Shown piece by piece: positions 6,863 to 13,433 of a stretch of DNA of 30,747 nucleotides; position 1 is the first letter of the stretch, and the number at the start of each line of letters is the position of its first letter. The stretch comes from an uncultured Oscillospiraceae bacterium. GTDB taxonomy: Bacteria > Bacillota > Clostridia > Oscillospirales > Oscillospiraceae. The position numbers were made by a program, and so were the translations under genes. The stretch spans positions 1 to 30,747 of the forward strand of contig CAKUJA010000013.1 in the NCBI GenBank assembly GCA_934661135.1, in the 5' to 3' direction. Below the pieces are notes generated by a model. That model was not told the DNA's origin. It made no database searches and saw nothing but the letters and a program-made list of their open reading frames with translations.

Positions 6863-7684
6863 TCAGACCTCCAACACATTCTTCCCACGCACCGCGCGGA
6901 GCGCGTCCGTCCGCTGCAAAAGCGCTTCGAGCACGCCGCCGCCGATCGCGCTGGCCTTGTCCGAAACGGTGCGGCAGTTGGCCTTCTCGCCGCGCGGGTC
7001 AACATCGCCCGCCTTCATCCCCTTGAATACCGGCGTTCCATCCGCCAAAATGCCGCGCAGCACACCGGAGATCATGCAGCGCATCGGCTCGCCGTTTACT
7101 TCTCCTGCAATCTCGCCCTCCTGCACCAGATCGCCGATCTCATGGCGCTGACGGAAGATACCGTCCGCCGGTGCGCGCAGCACCCGCTCGCCTGAAAATC
7201 CGCCGATAAAGCCGGGAATATTCGTATTTGGCAGCGCCGAACCATCGTAAATCACGCGCCCCAGCGTGTGGCCGCGCATCGTTTCAATGACCGCGTGGCA
7301 GTCTACGCCCGCCGTAAAACCGGGGCCGAGCGCAATGACCAGCGGCGCGTCGTCAATTGTAGTCCCGAGGTTCCGCTTCGCCAAGATCGCATCCACCAGC
7401 ACGTCCGGCCGCAGCCAGTGGCGGCAGTCCGCCGCCGGGTCGGCCAAAACCGGAATCTGCCCATTCTCCAGCGCCGCGCGCACGTCCTCCAGCGTAGCGG
7501 CGCGCACCGCCGTCACATCTTCCACCTCCGCCGAACCAAATAAAATTGCCTGCGAAAAACAGACCGTCCGGCGAATGGCCGTCGGCTTTTCCAAATCGGT
7601 CATCGCCACGCGCAATCCCGCGCGGTGCAGCCGCAGCGCGACACCGGACGCAAGATCCCCCGCACCGCGAATCAAAATCAACAT
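6863..7684 (-). CDS. yqeB: YqeB, selenium-dependent molybdenum hydroxylase maturation protein
   Basis: 273 aa from the ATG at 7684, which overlaps the yqeC stop by 7 bp and follows GGGAGGGA; upstream in-frame starts lie inside yqeC. MLILIRGAGDLASGVALRLH is the characteristic nucleotide-binding-like start of the EF2563/YqeB family. Later come LRPDVLVDAILAKRNLGTTI, LVIALGPGFTAGVDCHAVIE and PNTNIPGFIGGFSGERVLRA, all typical. The C-terminal half resembles a biotinyl-like lobe (PADGIFRQRHEIGDLVQEGE). The family is found only with selenium-dependent molybdenum hydroxylases such as xanthine dehydrogenases and helps mature the labile-selenium cofactor by an unknown step. No hydroxylase gene lies in the window. 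Confidence 0.93.
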   Translation of the reverse strand: MLILIRGAGDLASGVALRLHRAGLRVAMTDLEKPTAIRRTVCFSQAILFGSAEVEDVTAVRAATLEDVRAALENGQIPVLADPAADCRHWLRPDVLVDAILAKRNLGTTIDDAPLVIALGPGFTAGVDCHAVIETMRGHTLGRVIYDGSALPNTNIPGFIGGFSGERVLRAPADGIFRQRHEIGDLVQEGEIAGEVNGEPMRCMISGVLRGILADGTPVFKGMKAGDVDPRGEKANCRTVSDKASAIGGGVLEALLQRTDALRAVRGKNVLEV

Positions 7685-8343
7685 ATCAGTCCCTCCCCCT
7701 GCAGCGCTGCAATACAGGTCGGCGCCGCCAAATAGCCGCACATCTCCCGCGCAAGTGCCGCGCGCTCCGGCGTATCCGCCTGGTTGAGCAGCACCCGCGT
7801 GTGCGGCGTGTCACCGTTTAAACACTCTGCCGCAAGCTGCGGCGTCAGCAGCGTACCTTTCGGCGTCCCATATCGCGCAGCAAATAGCTCTGCCCTGTGG
7901 ACGCAGTCCGCAATCGGCTGTCCCAGTGCCGAAAGGCCAAAGACGAGAATGGTCTGATTCGCCTCCGGCGGCACAACCGGCTCATAGTCCGCGTGCGCTT
8001 TCGCCGCGAACCCATGCGCGCCATCCGCTTCCACCAGCACATAGTCCGCCAGCTCTGCCAGCACAGCCATCGGTATCTCCGCTGCCGCCAGCTTCCCCTC
8101 TCTTGCAGGGCTTCCGACCGCGACACACGGATGCTCTGCCAGCGCTTCTGCGATCTCTGCCGCGCTTGGCTGCATCAGGCACCGCATCCCAGACGGCGGA
8201 TAGATATGCGTTGTCGTCGTAACGATCACCCGCGCCGCCGCAGACAGCTCCCGCGCCAGCGTCAGCATCAGCGTCGTCTTGCCGCCGCTGCCAATGATCG
8301 CCGTCACGCCCCGCCGGATCTCCAGCGCCTTCGCCAGCTCCAC
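7678..8343 (-). CDS. yqeC: YqeC, putative selenium-dependent hydroxylase accessory protein
   Basis: 221 aa with a P-loop GSGGKTT at residues 18-24, followed by VIVTTTTHIYPPSGMRCLMQ and VLVEADGAHGFAAKAHADYE PVVPP in outline, the hallmarks of YqeC. The Walker motif implies nucleotide binding. The protein accompanies YqeB and SelD-linked molybdenum hydroxylases across bacteria. It starts the yqeC-yqeB-hypothetical unit, and its reading frame overlaps yqeB. A foldback repeat lies 22 bp upstream of the start, so the promoter must lie within or beyond that repeat. A ModE-like gene diverges on the far side. Confidence 0.92.
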   Translation of the reverse strand: MELAKALEIRRGVTAIIGSGGKTTLMLTLARELSAAARVIVTTTTHIYPPSGMRCLMQPSAAEIAEALAEHPCVAVGSPAREGKLAAAEIPMAVLAELADYVLVEADGAHGFAAKAHADYEPVVPPEANQTILVFGLSALGQPIADCVHRAELFAARYGTPKGTLLTPQLAAECLNGDTPHTRVLLNQADTPERAALAREMCGYLAAPTCIAALQGEGLIC

Positions 8344-8365
8344 GCTCCCACCTCATTTCTGGTCT

Positions 8366-8517
8366 TAGGGTATGTCTGAAAACCGGCGGCGAGGAATTTT
8401 TGCGCTGAGCAAGACATTTTTTCGCAGGAATACTGACGTATTTCAAGAAAAAATGCCGCGGTGCAGTGCGAAAAGGCCCGCTGTCCGGGTGCATTGGGAT
8501 CTTTCAGATACACCCTA
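8366..8517. repeat. Foldback repeat, full copy (152 bp)
   Basis: The copy runs from TAGGGTATGTCTGAAA to TTTCAGATACACCCTA. The two ends are inverted repeats with two mismatches. The interior pairs on itself (ATTTTTTGC/CGAAAAGG arms, CATTTTTTC/GAAAAAATG) up to an apical AGGAATACTGACGTATTTC core at 8426-8444. It fills most of the yqeC-modE intergenic region. Confidence 0.85.
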
Positions 8518-8562
8518 GCATATCATGCACCGGACACGCCCGTCAAGCTGTTCCGGTTTTTG

Positions 8563-8590
8563 TTGACAATGGCGAATTTTCCGGTAAAAT
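8563..8590 (+). promoter_or_regulatory. Promoter of the ModE-like gene, implying a leaderless mRNA
   Basis: TTGACA (8563-8568) and TAAAAT (8585-8590) are 16 bp apart. The predicted start of transcription falls on or next to the ATG at 8597. Confidence 0.65.
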
Positions 8591-8596
8591 AGAAGT

Positions 8597-8944
8597 ATGG
8601 AACAGACATTACATCCTGTGCTTTCCGTCCGTCTTTTCACGGACGAGAAATGCTTCGGCCCCGGCGTGGCAACGCTGATGCAGCTCGTGCAGAGCTGCCA
8701 TTCGCTGCGCGCGGCCGCCATGCAGATGGGCATGGCCTACTCCAAGGCTTGGACAATTCTGAAAACCGCAGAGGACAAGCTCGGCTTTAAGCTCCTGCAC
8801 TCCACCACCGGCGGCAAGCACGGCGGCGGCGCGCAGCTTACCGAGCAGGGTGCAGCGCTTCTTGCCGCTTACACCCGCTACTGCCAAACGCTGCGTGAGT
8901 TTGCGCAGCGTGAGTTTGTCGCGGAATTTTCCGAGTTTCTCTAG
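8597..8944 (+). CDS. ModE-like winged-helix regulator (DNA-binding domain only)
   Basis: 115 aa. The chain CFGPGVATLMQLVQSCHSLR, then AAAMQMGMAYSKAWTILKTA is the LysR/ModE N-terminal helix-turn-helix, and GFKLLHSTTGGKHGGGAQLT is the wing with the GGxxGGGA signature of ModE. The molybdate-binding TOBE domains of full ModE (~260 aa) are absent, a form common in Clostridia. It probably senses or follows molybdenum status and may act on the adjacent yqeCB genes. No clear Shine-Dalgarno precedes ATG 8597, and the promoter -10 ends only 6 bp upstream. The TAG stop (8942-8944) is the first three bases of a foldback repeat. Confidence 0.85.
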   Translation: MEQTLHPVLSVRLFTDEKCFGPGVATLMQLVQSCHSLRAAAMQMGMAYSKAWTILKTAEDKLGFKLLHSTTGGKHGGGAQLTEQGAALLAAYTRYCQTLREFAQREFVAEFSEFL

Positions 8945-9104
8945 GGTGTATCTGAAAACTGGCAATGTGACCGGCAGCAAGGATTTTTTGCGCTTGGCAA
9001 AACATTTTTTCGCAGGAATACCGACGTATTTCAAGAAAAAATGACGCGGCGCAGCGCGAAAAGGCCTGCTGTCCGGGTGCGTTGGGCGTTTTCAGATGTG
9101 CCCT
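8942..9104. repeat. Foldback repeat, full copy (163 bp)
   Basis: It runs from TAGGGTGTATCTGAAAA to TTTTCAGATGTGCCCT and is nearly identical through the centre to the copy at 8366 (CGCAGGAATACCGACGTATT at 9011-9030). CCGGCAGC and GCTGTCCGG, GGATTTTTTGCGC and GCGCGAAAAGG pair to make one long hairpin. Its first three bases are the stop codon of the ModE-like gene. Confidence 0.87.
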
Positions 9105-9140
9105 GGGGTGTATCTGAAAACTGACGATCAGATGCACCCC
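9105..9140. repeat. 36-bp miniature made of two foldback-repeat ends
   Basis: Directly abutting the previous copy, GGGGTGTATCTGA (9105-9117) and TCAGATGCACCCC (9128-9140) form an inverted repeat with a 10-bp loop. It is the two ends of the element with no interior. Confidence 0.75.
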
Positions 9141-9165
9141 AAGCTCTACCGTACAGTATGCATCC

Positions 9166-9190
9166 GGCTCCGAAAGGAGCCGCTTTCTCT
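9166..9190 (+). terminator. Hairpin in the leader of the first MATE gene
   Basis: GGCTCC-GAAA-GGAGCC (9166-9181) is a tight tetraloop hairpin followed by GCTTTCTCT. It could terminate transcription from the ModE-like gene or act as a leader element of the MATE gene; the T tract is imperfect. Confidence 0.45.
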
Positions 9191-9226
9191 GTCTCCACAG
9201 TTTTGCGATCAGGAAGGATCACCGTC

Positions 9227-10621
9227 ATGCGTAAGAAAACCGACAAAACAGAGCTGTTTGAGTCCATGCCGATCCCCAAGGCCGTATTAACACTGGCTGT
9301 ACCCACGGTGGCGTCGATCCTGGTCACGCTGCTCTACAATCTGGCTGACACCTGGTTTGTCGGCTTGCTCAACGATCCCATTCAAAACGCAGCTGTCACG
9401 CTTGCCGCCCCGGTGCTGCTGGCGTTCAACGCCGTCAACAACCTGTTCGGCACCGGCTGCTCGAGCATGATGTCCCGCGCGCTCGGCCGCAAAGATGCCG
9501 AAACCGCGCAGCGCTGCTCATCGTTTGGCTTCTGGTGCTCGCTGCTGTGCGGTGTGCTGTTCTCCGTGCTGGCCGCAGTCTTTCAGCGTCCGCTGCTCGC
9601 ATCGCTCGGCGCTTCCGCAGAAAACCATGACGCAGCGGCAGCCTATATGCACTGGACCGTCAGCCTTGGTGCCGCGCCCGCAATTTTAAATGTCGTGCTC
9701 GCCTATTTTGTCCGCGCAGAGGGCAGCAGCGTCCATGCCAGTATCGGCACGATGTGCGGCTGCTTCCTGAATATTCTCATCGACCCATTTTTCATCCTGC
9801 CGTGGGGTCTGAACATGGGCGCGGCCGGTGCCGGCTGCGCGACGTTCCTCTCCAACTGTGTCGCGTGCGCCTATTTTCTGATCCTGATCTGCGTCCGCCG
9901 CGGTCGGACGATCGTCAGCCTGAACCCGAAGCAGTTCCGCGTCTCGCGCGAAGTTTCGCGCGGTGTGTTCTCTATCGGCATTCCGTCTGCGCTTCAAAAC
10001 CTTTTCAACGTTATCTCCCTCGCCGTGCTCACCCGCTTTGCTACGGCCTATGGCTCCGAAGCCGTTTCGGCTATGGGCATCGCCAACAAGGTCTACCTTG
10101 TTCCGCTCTACACGGCCATGGGCATTGCTCTCGGCCTGATGCCGCTTGTCAGCTATAACTATTCGAGCGGCAATTCCGAACGCCTGAAGGCCGCCGTGCG
10201 CTATGGGCTTCGCATCGCCGTCGCCTTTGTCGCCGCCGTAGCCGCGCTGCTCTGCGTCTTCGCGCCGCAGGTCGTTCGCCTGTTCATCCGGAACGACACA
10301 ATCATCGAATACGGCACGCACTATCTGCGAGGACTCAGTCTTGGTCTTCCCTTCTTCGCCATTGATATTCTGATTGTCAGCAGCGTCTTCAACGCCTGCG
10401 GCATGGGCGGCCGTGCGCTGCTGTTCGCGCTGCTGCGCAAGGTCGTTTTGCAGATCCCGCTGCTCATTCTGCTCAACCGCTTCTTCCCGCCCTACGGCAT
10501 CGCCTATGCAGAGCTGATCGCGGAGCTGTTCCTCGCGATCGTCGCGCTGGTCACACTCCGCAATATCTTCCGGCAGCTCGACCGTAAATCCACTGAAGTC
10601 AGACAGGAGGTGCAGCCATGA
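9227..10621 (+). CDS. MATE-family multidrug/metabolite efflux transporter
   Basis: 464 aa from the ATG at 9227, preceded by AGGAAGGA; the in-frame ATG at 9158 lies upstream of the leader hairpin. About 12 hydrophobic segments in two halves follow the MATE pattern, starting PKAVLTLAVPTVASILVTLL and YNLADTWFVGLL, with the second-half repeat REVSRGVFSIGIPSALQNLF. These carriers export cationic drugs or metabolites using Na+ or H+. The stop overlaps the ATG of the rRNA methyltransferase gene by 4 bp (ATGA), so the two are co-translated, although no functional link is obvious. Substrate unknown. Confidence 0.92.
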   Translation: MRKKTDKTELFESMPIPKAVLTLAVPTVASILVTLLYNLADTWFVGLLNDPIQNAAVTLAAPVLLAFNAVNNLFGTGCSSMMSRALGRKDAETAQRCSSFGFWCSLLCGVLFSVLAAVFQRPLLASLGASAENHDAAAAYMHWTVSLGAAPAILNVVLAYFVRAEGSSVHASIGTMCGCFLNILIDPFFILPWGLNMGAAGAGCATFLSNCVACAYFLILICVRRGRTIVSLNPKQFRVSREVSRGVFSIGIPSALQNLFNVISLAVLTRFATAYGSEAVSAMGIANKVYLVPLYTAMGIALGLMPLVSYNYSSGNSERLKAAVRYGLRIAVAFVAAVAALLCVFAPQVVRLFIRNDTIIEYGTHYLRGLSLGLPFFAIDILIVSSVFNACGMGGRALLFALLRKVVLQIPLLILLNRFFPPYGIAYAELIAELFLAIVALVTLRNIFRQLDRKSTEVRQEVQP

Positions 10622-11796
10622 CGTATCCGAAGGTCTGCCTGCGGCGCGGCGAGGAGGTTGGCGTCCGCGCCGGAAAGCCGTGGATTTTTGAAAATCAGCT
10701 CGACTGGGCCGACGACGTCTGCGAAGATGGCGGCATTGTCGACGTGCTGGACTCCCGGATGCGCTTCGCCGCACGAGGCTATTTCAATTCCAAATCGAAG
10801 ATCACCGTTCGTGTCCTGACGCGCGACGAAGACGAGATCATCGACCGCGATTTCTTCCGCCGCCGCATCGAGCGGGCATGGAGCGTCCGCCGGATGCTCG
10901 GCTTTGAGAATTCCTGTCGGGTTGTGTTCGGCGAGTCGGACGGTCTGCCCGGCCTGACCGTTGACAAATTTGCCGATTGCCTCTCGTTCCAGATTGTCTC
11001 GCGCGGCATGGAGCGTTGGAAGGATGACATCATCGCCATCCTCGTTGATCTCTTTCACCCGCGGGGCATCTACGAACGCGATGACGTCGCCGTTCGTGAA
11101 AAGGAAGGCCTCCCGCAGTGCAAGCGCTGCGTCTACGGTACGGTTCCTGATGAAATCGAAATTCAGGAGCATGACGCCAGAATGCTCGTCAGCATTGAAA
11201 CCGGTCAAAAAACCGGCCATTTTCTCGACCAGCAGGAAAACCGCGGCCGCCTGAAACCCTACGCGAAGGATCAGTCCGTGCTCGATCTCTGCTGCTGCAC
11301 CGGCGGCTTTTCCATCCACGCCGCGCTCTACGGTGCAAAGGCGGTTGAAGCTGTCGATGTCTCTGCGGATGCGCTGGCGCTCGTGCGACGCAATGCCGCA
11401 CGCAACGGTGTGGATAACATCTTGACCACCACGCAGGCCAACGTCTTTGACTTGGCCAAGGCCTATGCCGACGAAGGGCGCAGCTATGGTCTCATTATCT
11501 GCGACCCGCCCGCCTTTGCCAAGAGCCGCAAAGCTGTTGAGGGCGCGTACCGCGGCTATAAAGAGCTGAACCTGCGGTGCATGAAGATGGCTGAGCCGGG
11601 CGGTATCCTTGTCACGTGCTCGTGCAGCCAGTTTATGACACCGGAGCTGTTTCTCAAAATGCTGCGCGAAGCGGCGTTCGACGCCGGACGCGACGCACGT
11701 CTGCTCGAGACGCTGATACAGTCGCGCGACCATCCAGCCTCGCTGCTGGCCGAGCAGGCGCTCTATCTCAAAGGATATATCCTGCAAATTTTCTGA
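10618..11796 (+). CDS. Class I SAM-dependent rRNA methyltransferase, RlmI family
   Basis: 392 aa. An N-terminal PUA RNA-binding domain (KVCLRRGEEVGVRAGKPWIF onward) is followed by a short central domain and a Rossmann methyltransferase. Motif I is LDLCCCTGGFSIHAALYGAK and motif IV is ICDPPAFAKSRKAVEGAYRG. The cysteines in the region VTCSCSQFM fit a 5-methylcytosine enzyme. E. coli RlmI methylates C1962 of 23S rRNA; the same target is plausible here but not provable. GGAGG lies 7 bases before ATG 10618. A strong terminator follows at 11826. Confidence 0.92.
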   Translation: MTYPKVCLRRGEEVGVRAGKPWIFENQLDWADDVCEDGGIVDVLDSRMRFAARGYFNSKSKITVRVLTRDEDEIIDRDFFRRRIERAWSVRRMLGFENSCRVVFGESDGLPGLTVDKFADCLSFQIVSRGMERWKDDIIAILVDLFHPRGIYERDDVAVREKEGLPQCKRCVYGTVPDEIEIQEHDARMLVSIETGQKTGHFLDQQENRGRLKPYAKDQSVLDLCCCTGGFSIHAALYGAKAVEAVDVSADALALVRRNAARNGVDNILTTTQANVFDLAKAYADEGRSYGLIICDPPAFAKSRKAVEGAYRGYKELNLRCMKMAEPGGILVTCSCSQFMTPELFLKMLREAAFDAGRDARLLETLIQSRDHPASLLAEQALYLKGYILQIF

Positions 11797-11825
11797 GCGC
11801 ACTGACGTTTTATCTCGCATAGATG

Positions 11826-11854
11826 CAAAAAAGCTGCCTTCGGCAGCTTTTTTG
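11826..11854. terminator. Bidirectional terminator
   Basis: AAAAAAGCTGC-CTTCG-GCAGCTTTTTT is a symmetrical stem with A and T tracts. It sits between the convergent methyltransferase and MATE genes, about 30 bp after the first stop and just after the second. Confidence 0.92.
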
Positions 11855-11855
11855 C

Positions 11856-13205
11856 TTACGCTTTTTGATTTTTCTGCGTCTCCCGTCGGCGCAGCAGCGC
11901 CAAATAGCCAACGCAGAGCAGGATTTGCAGTACGGTCGACATCGGTGTCGCCAGTCCGATCTGAAACAGCGTTGCGCCTGCCCGGCGGCTGGCAAAGAAC
12001 GAGACCGGGATTCTGACCAGAAATGCGCCCGCAATCCCCTGAATCAGTACAAATGTCGTCTTGCCCAGGCCGGAGAAATAGCCGATGAAGCAGAACAGGA
12101 AGCTCGTCAGGACGCAGTCAATCGCATACGCGCGCAGGTAGTCCGCCGCCGCCAGGATAACTGCCTGTTCGTTGGCAAAGATCTGCGCAAGCGCCGTGCC
12201 GTGGAAATAGGAGACGTAGGCCAGCACGAGACTCGCCGCAACAGCGGTCAGAATCCCGCAGCGGAGCGCCTGCTTCGCGCGGTCAGGGCGGCCCGCGCCG
12301 ATATTCTGCGCCACAAACGCCGACATCGACTGCATATAAGCCGACGGCACCAGCATAATAAACGCGCAGATCTTCTCAGCCACGCCGATCCCGGCGGAAT
12401 AGGTCAGGCCAAGGCTGTTGATAATCGCCAAAATCACGGCAAACGATACGCTGACAAGAAAATCCTGCACCGCAAGCGGAATCCCCACCCGCAAAATCGC
12501 GCCGGTCTGCTTCGATTCAAGCCGAATATCCGCGCGGCGCAGTCGGAATGGCAGCTCTCTCCGCGCAATGAGCAGCAATGATACAAGTACGCTGATCGCC
12601 TGCGCCGCAACCGTCGCAATTGCAGCGCCCGCCGCACCCATTTTGCAGACGGCAACGAGCAGCAAATCCCCTGCAATATTCACCACGCACGCAATTGCCA
12701 CCGTAATCAGCGGCATATTGGCGTCGCCAATCCCGCGGAAAATGCTGCCAAGCACATTAAACGCCACAATAAACAGCGTCCCCGCGCCGCAGATCCGCAG
12801 ATAGGCCACCGTTTCGCCAAAGGCCTCCTCCGGTGCCTGCATCAGCCGCGCCAGCGGCGATGCCAGCAGCAGGAGCAGCACAGTCAATCCCGCGCCGACA
12901 ATTGCAAACAGGCAGATCCCGCTGCCGGTGATCCCTCCCGCCTTTTCCGGCTGGCGCTCCCCGATGTGCTGACCGATGAGGACGGTCAGCCCCATCGCCA
13001 GACTTGATACTGCAAATGTGACCATCTGCATAAGCTGACTGCCGGTTGAAACACCGGAAATATCCGCTGTATCGGCAAATTTACCGACAACCATCAGGTC
13101 GACTGCACCATACATCGCCTGCAAAAACAGTGCCAGCAGTACCGGCAGCGCAAATTTCAGCAGCGGCCCCAGAATTTTACCGCTGGTAAAGTTCCCTTCC
13201 TTCAT
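11856..13205 (-). CDS. MATE-family efflux transporter (with attenuator-like leader)
   Basis: 449 aa, about 12 membrane segments. It begins MKEGNFTSGKILGPLLKFAL and PVLLALFLQAMYGAVDLMVV, with SSLAMGLTVLIGQHIGERQP in the first half, typical of the DinF/NorM-like MATE clade. The ATG at 13205 follows AGGAGGGACT. Its sequence differs clearly from the other two MATE genes here, so this is not a recent tandem duplication. The leader carries a long terminator-like hairpin between promoter and start, so expression is probably conditional. Confidence 0.92.
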   Translation of the reverse strand: MKEGNFTSGKILGPLLKFALPVLLALFLQAMYGAVDLMVVGKFADTADISGVSTGSQLMQMVTFAVSSLAMGLTVLIGQHIGERQPEKAGGITGSGICLFAIVGAGLTVLLLLLASPLARLMQAPEEAFGETVAYLRICGAGTLFIVAFNVLGSIFRGIGDANMPLITVAIACVVNIAGDLLLVAVCKMGAAGAAIATVAAQAISVLVSLLLIARRELPFRLRRADIRLESKQTGAILRVGIPLAVQDFLVSVSFAVILAIINSLGLTYSAGIGVAEKICAFIMLVPSAYMQSMSAFVAQNIGAGRPDRAKQALRCGILTAVAASLVLAYVSYFHGTALAQIFANEQAVILAAADYLRAYAIDCVLTSFLFCFIGYFSGLGKTTFVLIQGIAGAFLVRIPVSFFASRRAGATLFQIGLATPMSTVLQILLCVGYLALLRRRETQKNQKA

Positions 13206-13216
13206 AGTCCCTCCTG

Positions 13217-13273
13217 ATATAAATAAAAGCCGGACAAAATCCCGGGAAGCGCCTTCCCGACATCTTATCCAGC
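13217..13273 (-). promoter_or_regulatory. Leader hairpin/attenuator upstream of the minus-strand MATE gene
   Basis: On the minus strand GCTGGATAAGATGTCGGGAA pairs with the following TTCCCGGGATTTTGTCCGGC around a GCG loop, about 20 of 21 positions counting G-T pairs, and TTTTATTTATAT follows. This is an intrinsic terminator placed 12 bp before the MATE ribosome site and about 25 nt after the predicted transcription start. An antiterminating partner is not obvious. It may be a ligand- or translation-controlled attenuator. Confidence 0.65.
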
Positions 13274-13306
13274 CAAATTATGTATGACCCTCCGATGAGC
13301 AGTGCG

Positions 13307-13336
13307 ATTATAGCACAGGCTGTTTTGCAAAGTCAA
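13307..13336 (-). promoter_or_regulatory. Promoter of the minus-strand MATE gene
   Basis: TTGACT (13336-13331) and a perfect TATAAT (13312-13307) with an 18-bp spacer predict a start near 13300 and a leader of about 95 nt. Confidence 0.75.
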
Positions 13337-13367
13337 GCAACAATTCAAAAAAGATTCCGATTAGGGG

Positions 13368-13395
13368 TTGAAAAATGCAGAAAACGCGCTATGAT
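13368..13395 (+). promoter_or_regulatory. Promoter of the plus-strand MATE gene
   Basis: TTGAAA (13368-13373) and TATGAT (13390-13395) are separated by 16 bp; the gene starts 38 bp downstream. Confidence 0.6.
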
Positions 13396-13433
13396 AAACA
13401 AACTACGCCTGTTTTGAGGAAGGATGTGATGGC

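Noticed and set aside
8609..9034. 141-aa minus-strand frame across the ModE-like gene and repeat
   Set aside because: Starts in a foldback repeat and runs antisense to the regulator gene; matches other repeat-derived frames.
8366..9140. CRISPR array
   Set aside because: Repeats are long, inverted, few and without regular spacers, and no cas genes are present.
9686..11820. Large minus-strand frames opposite the MATE and methyltransferase genes
   Set aside because: Charged, low-complexity shadows of real plus-strand genes.
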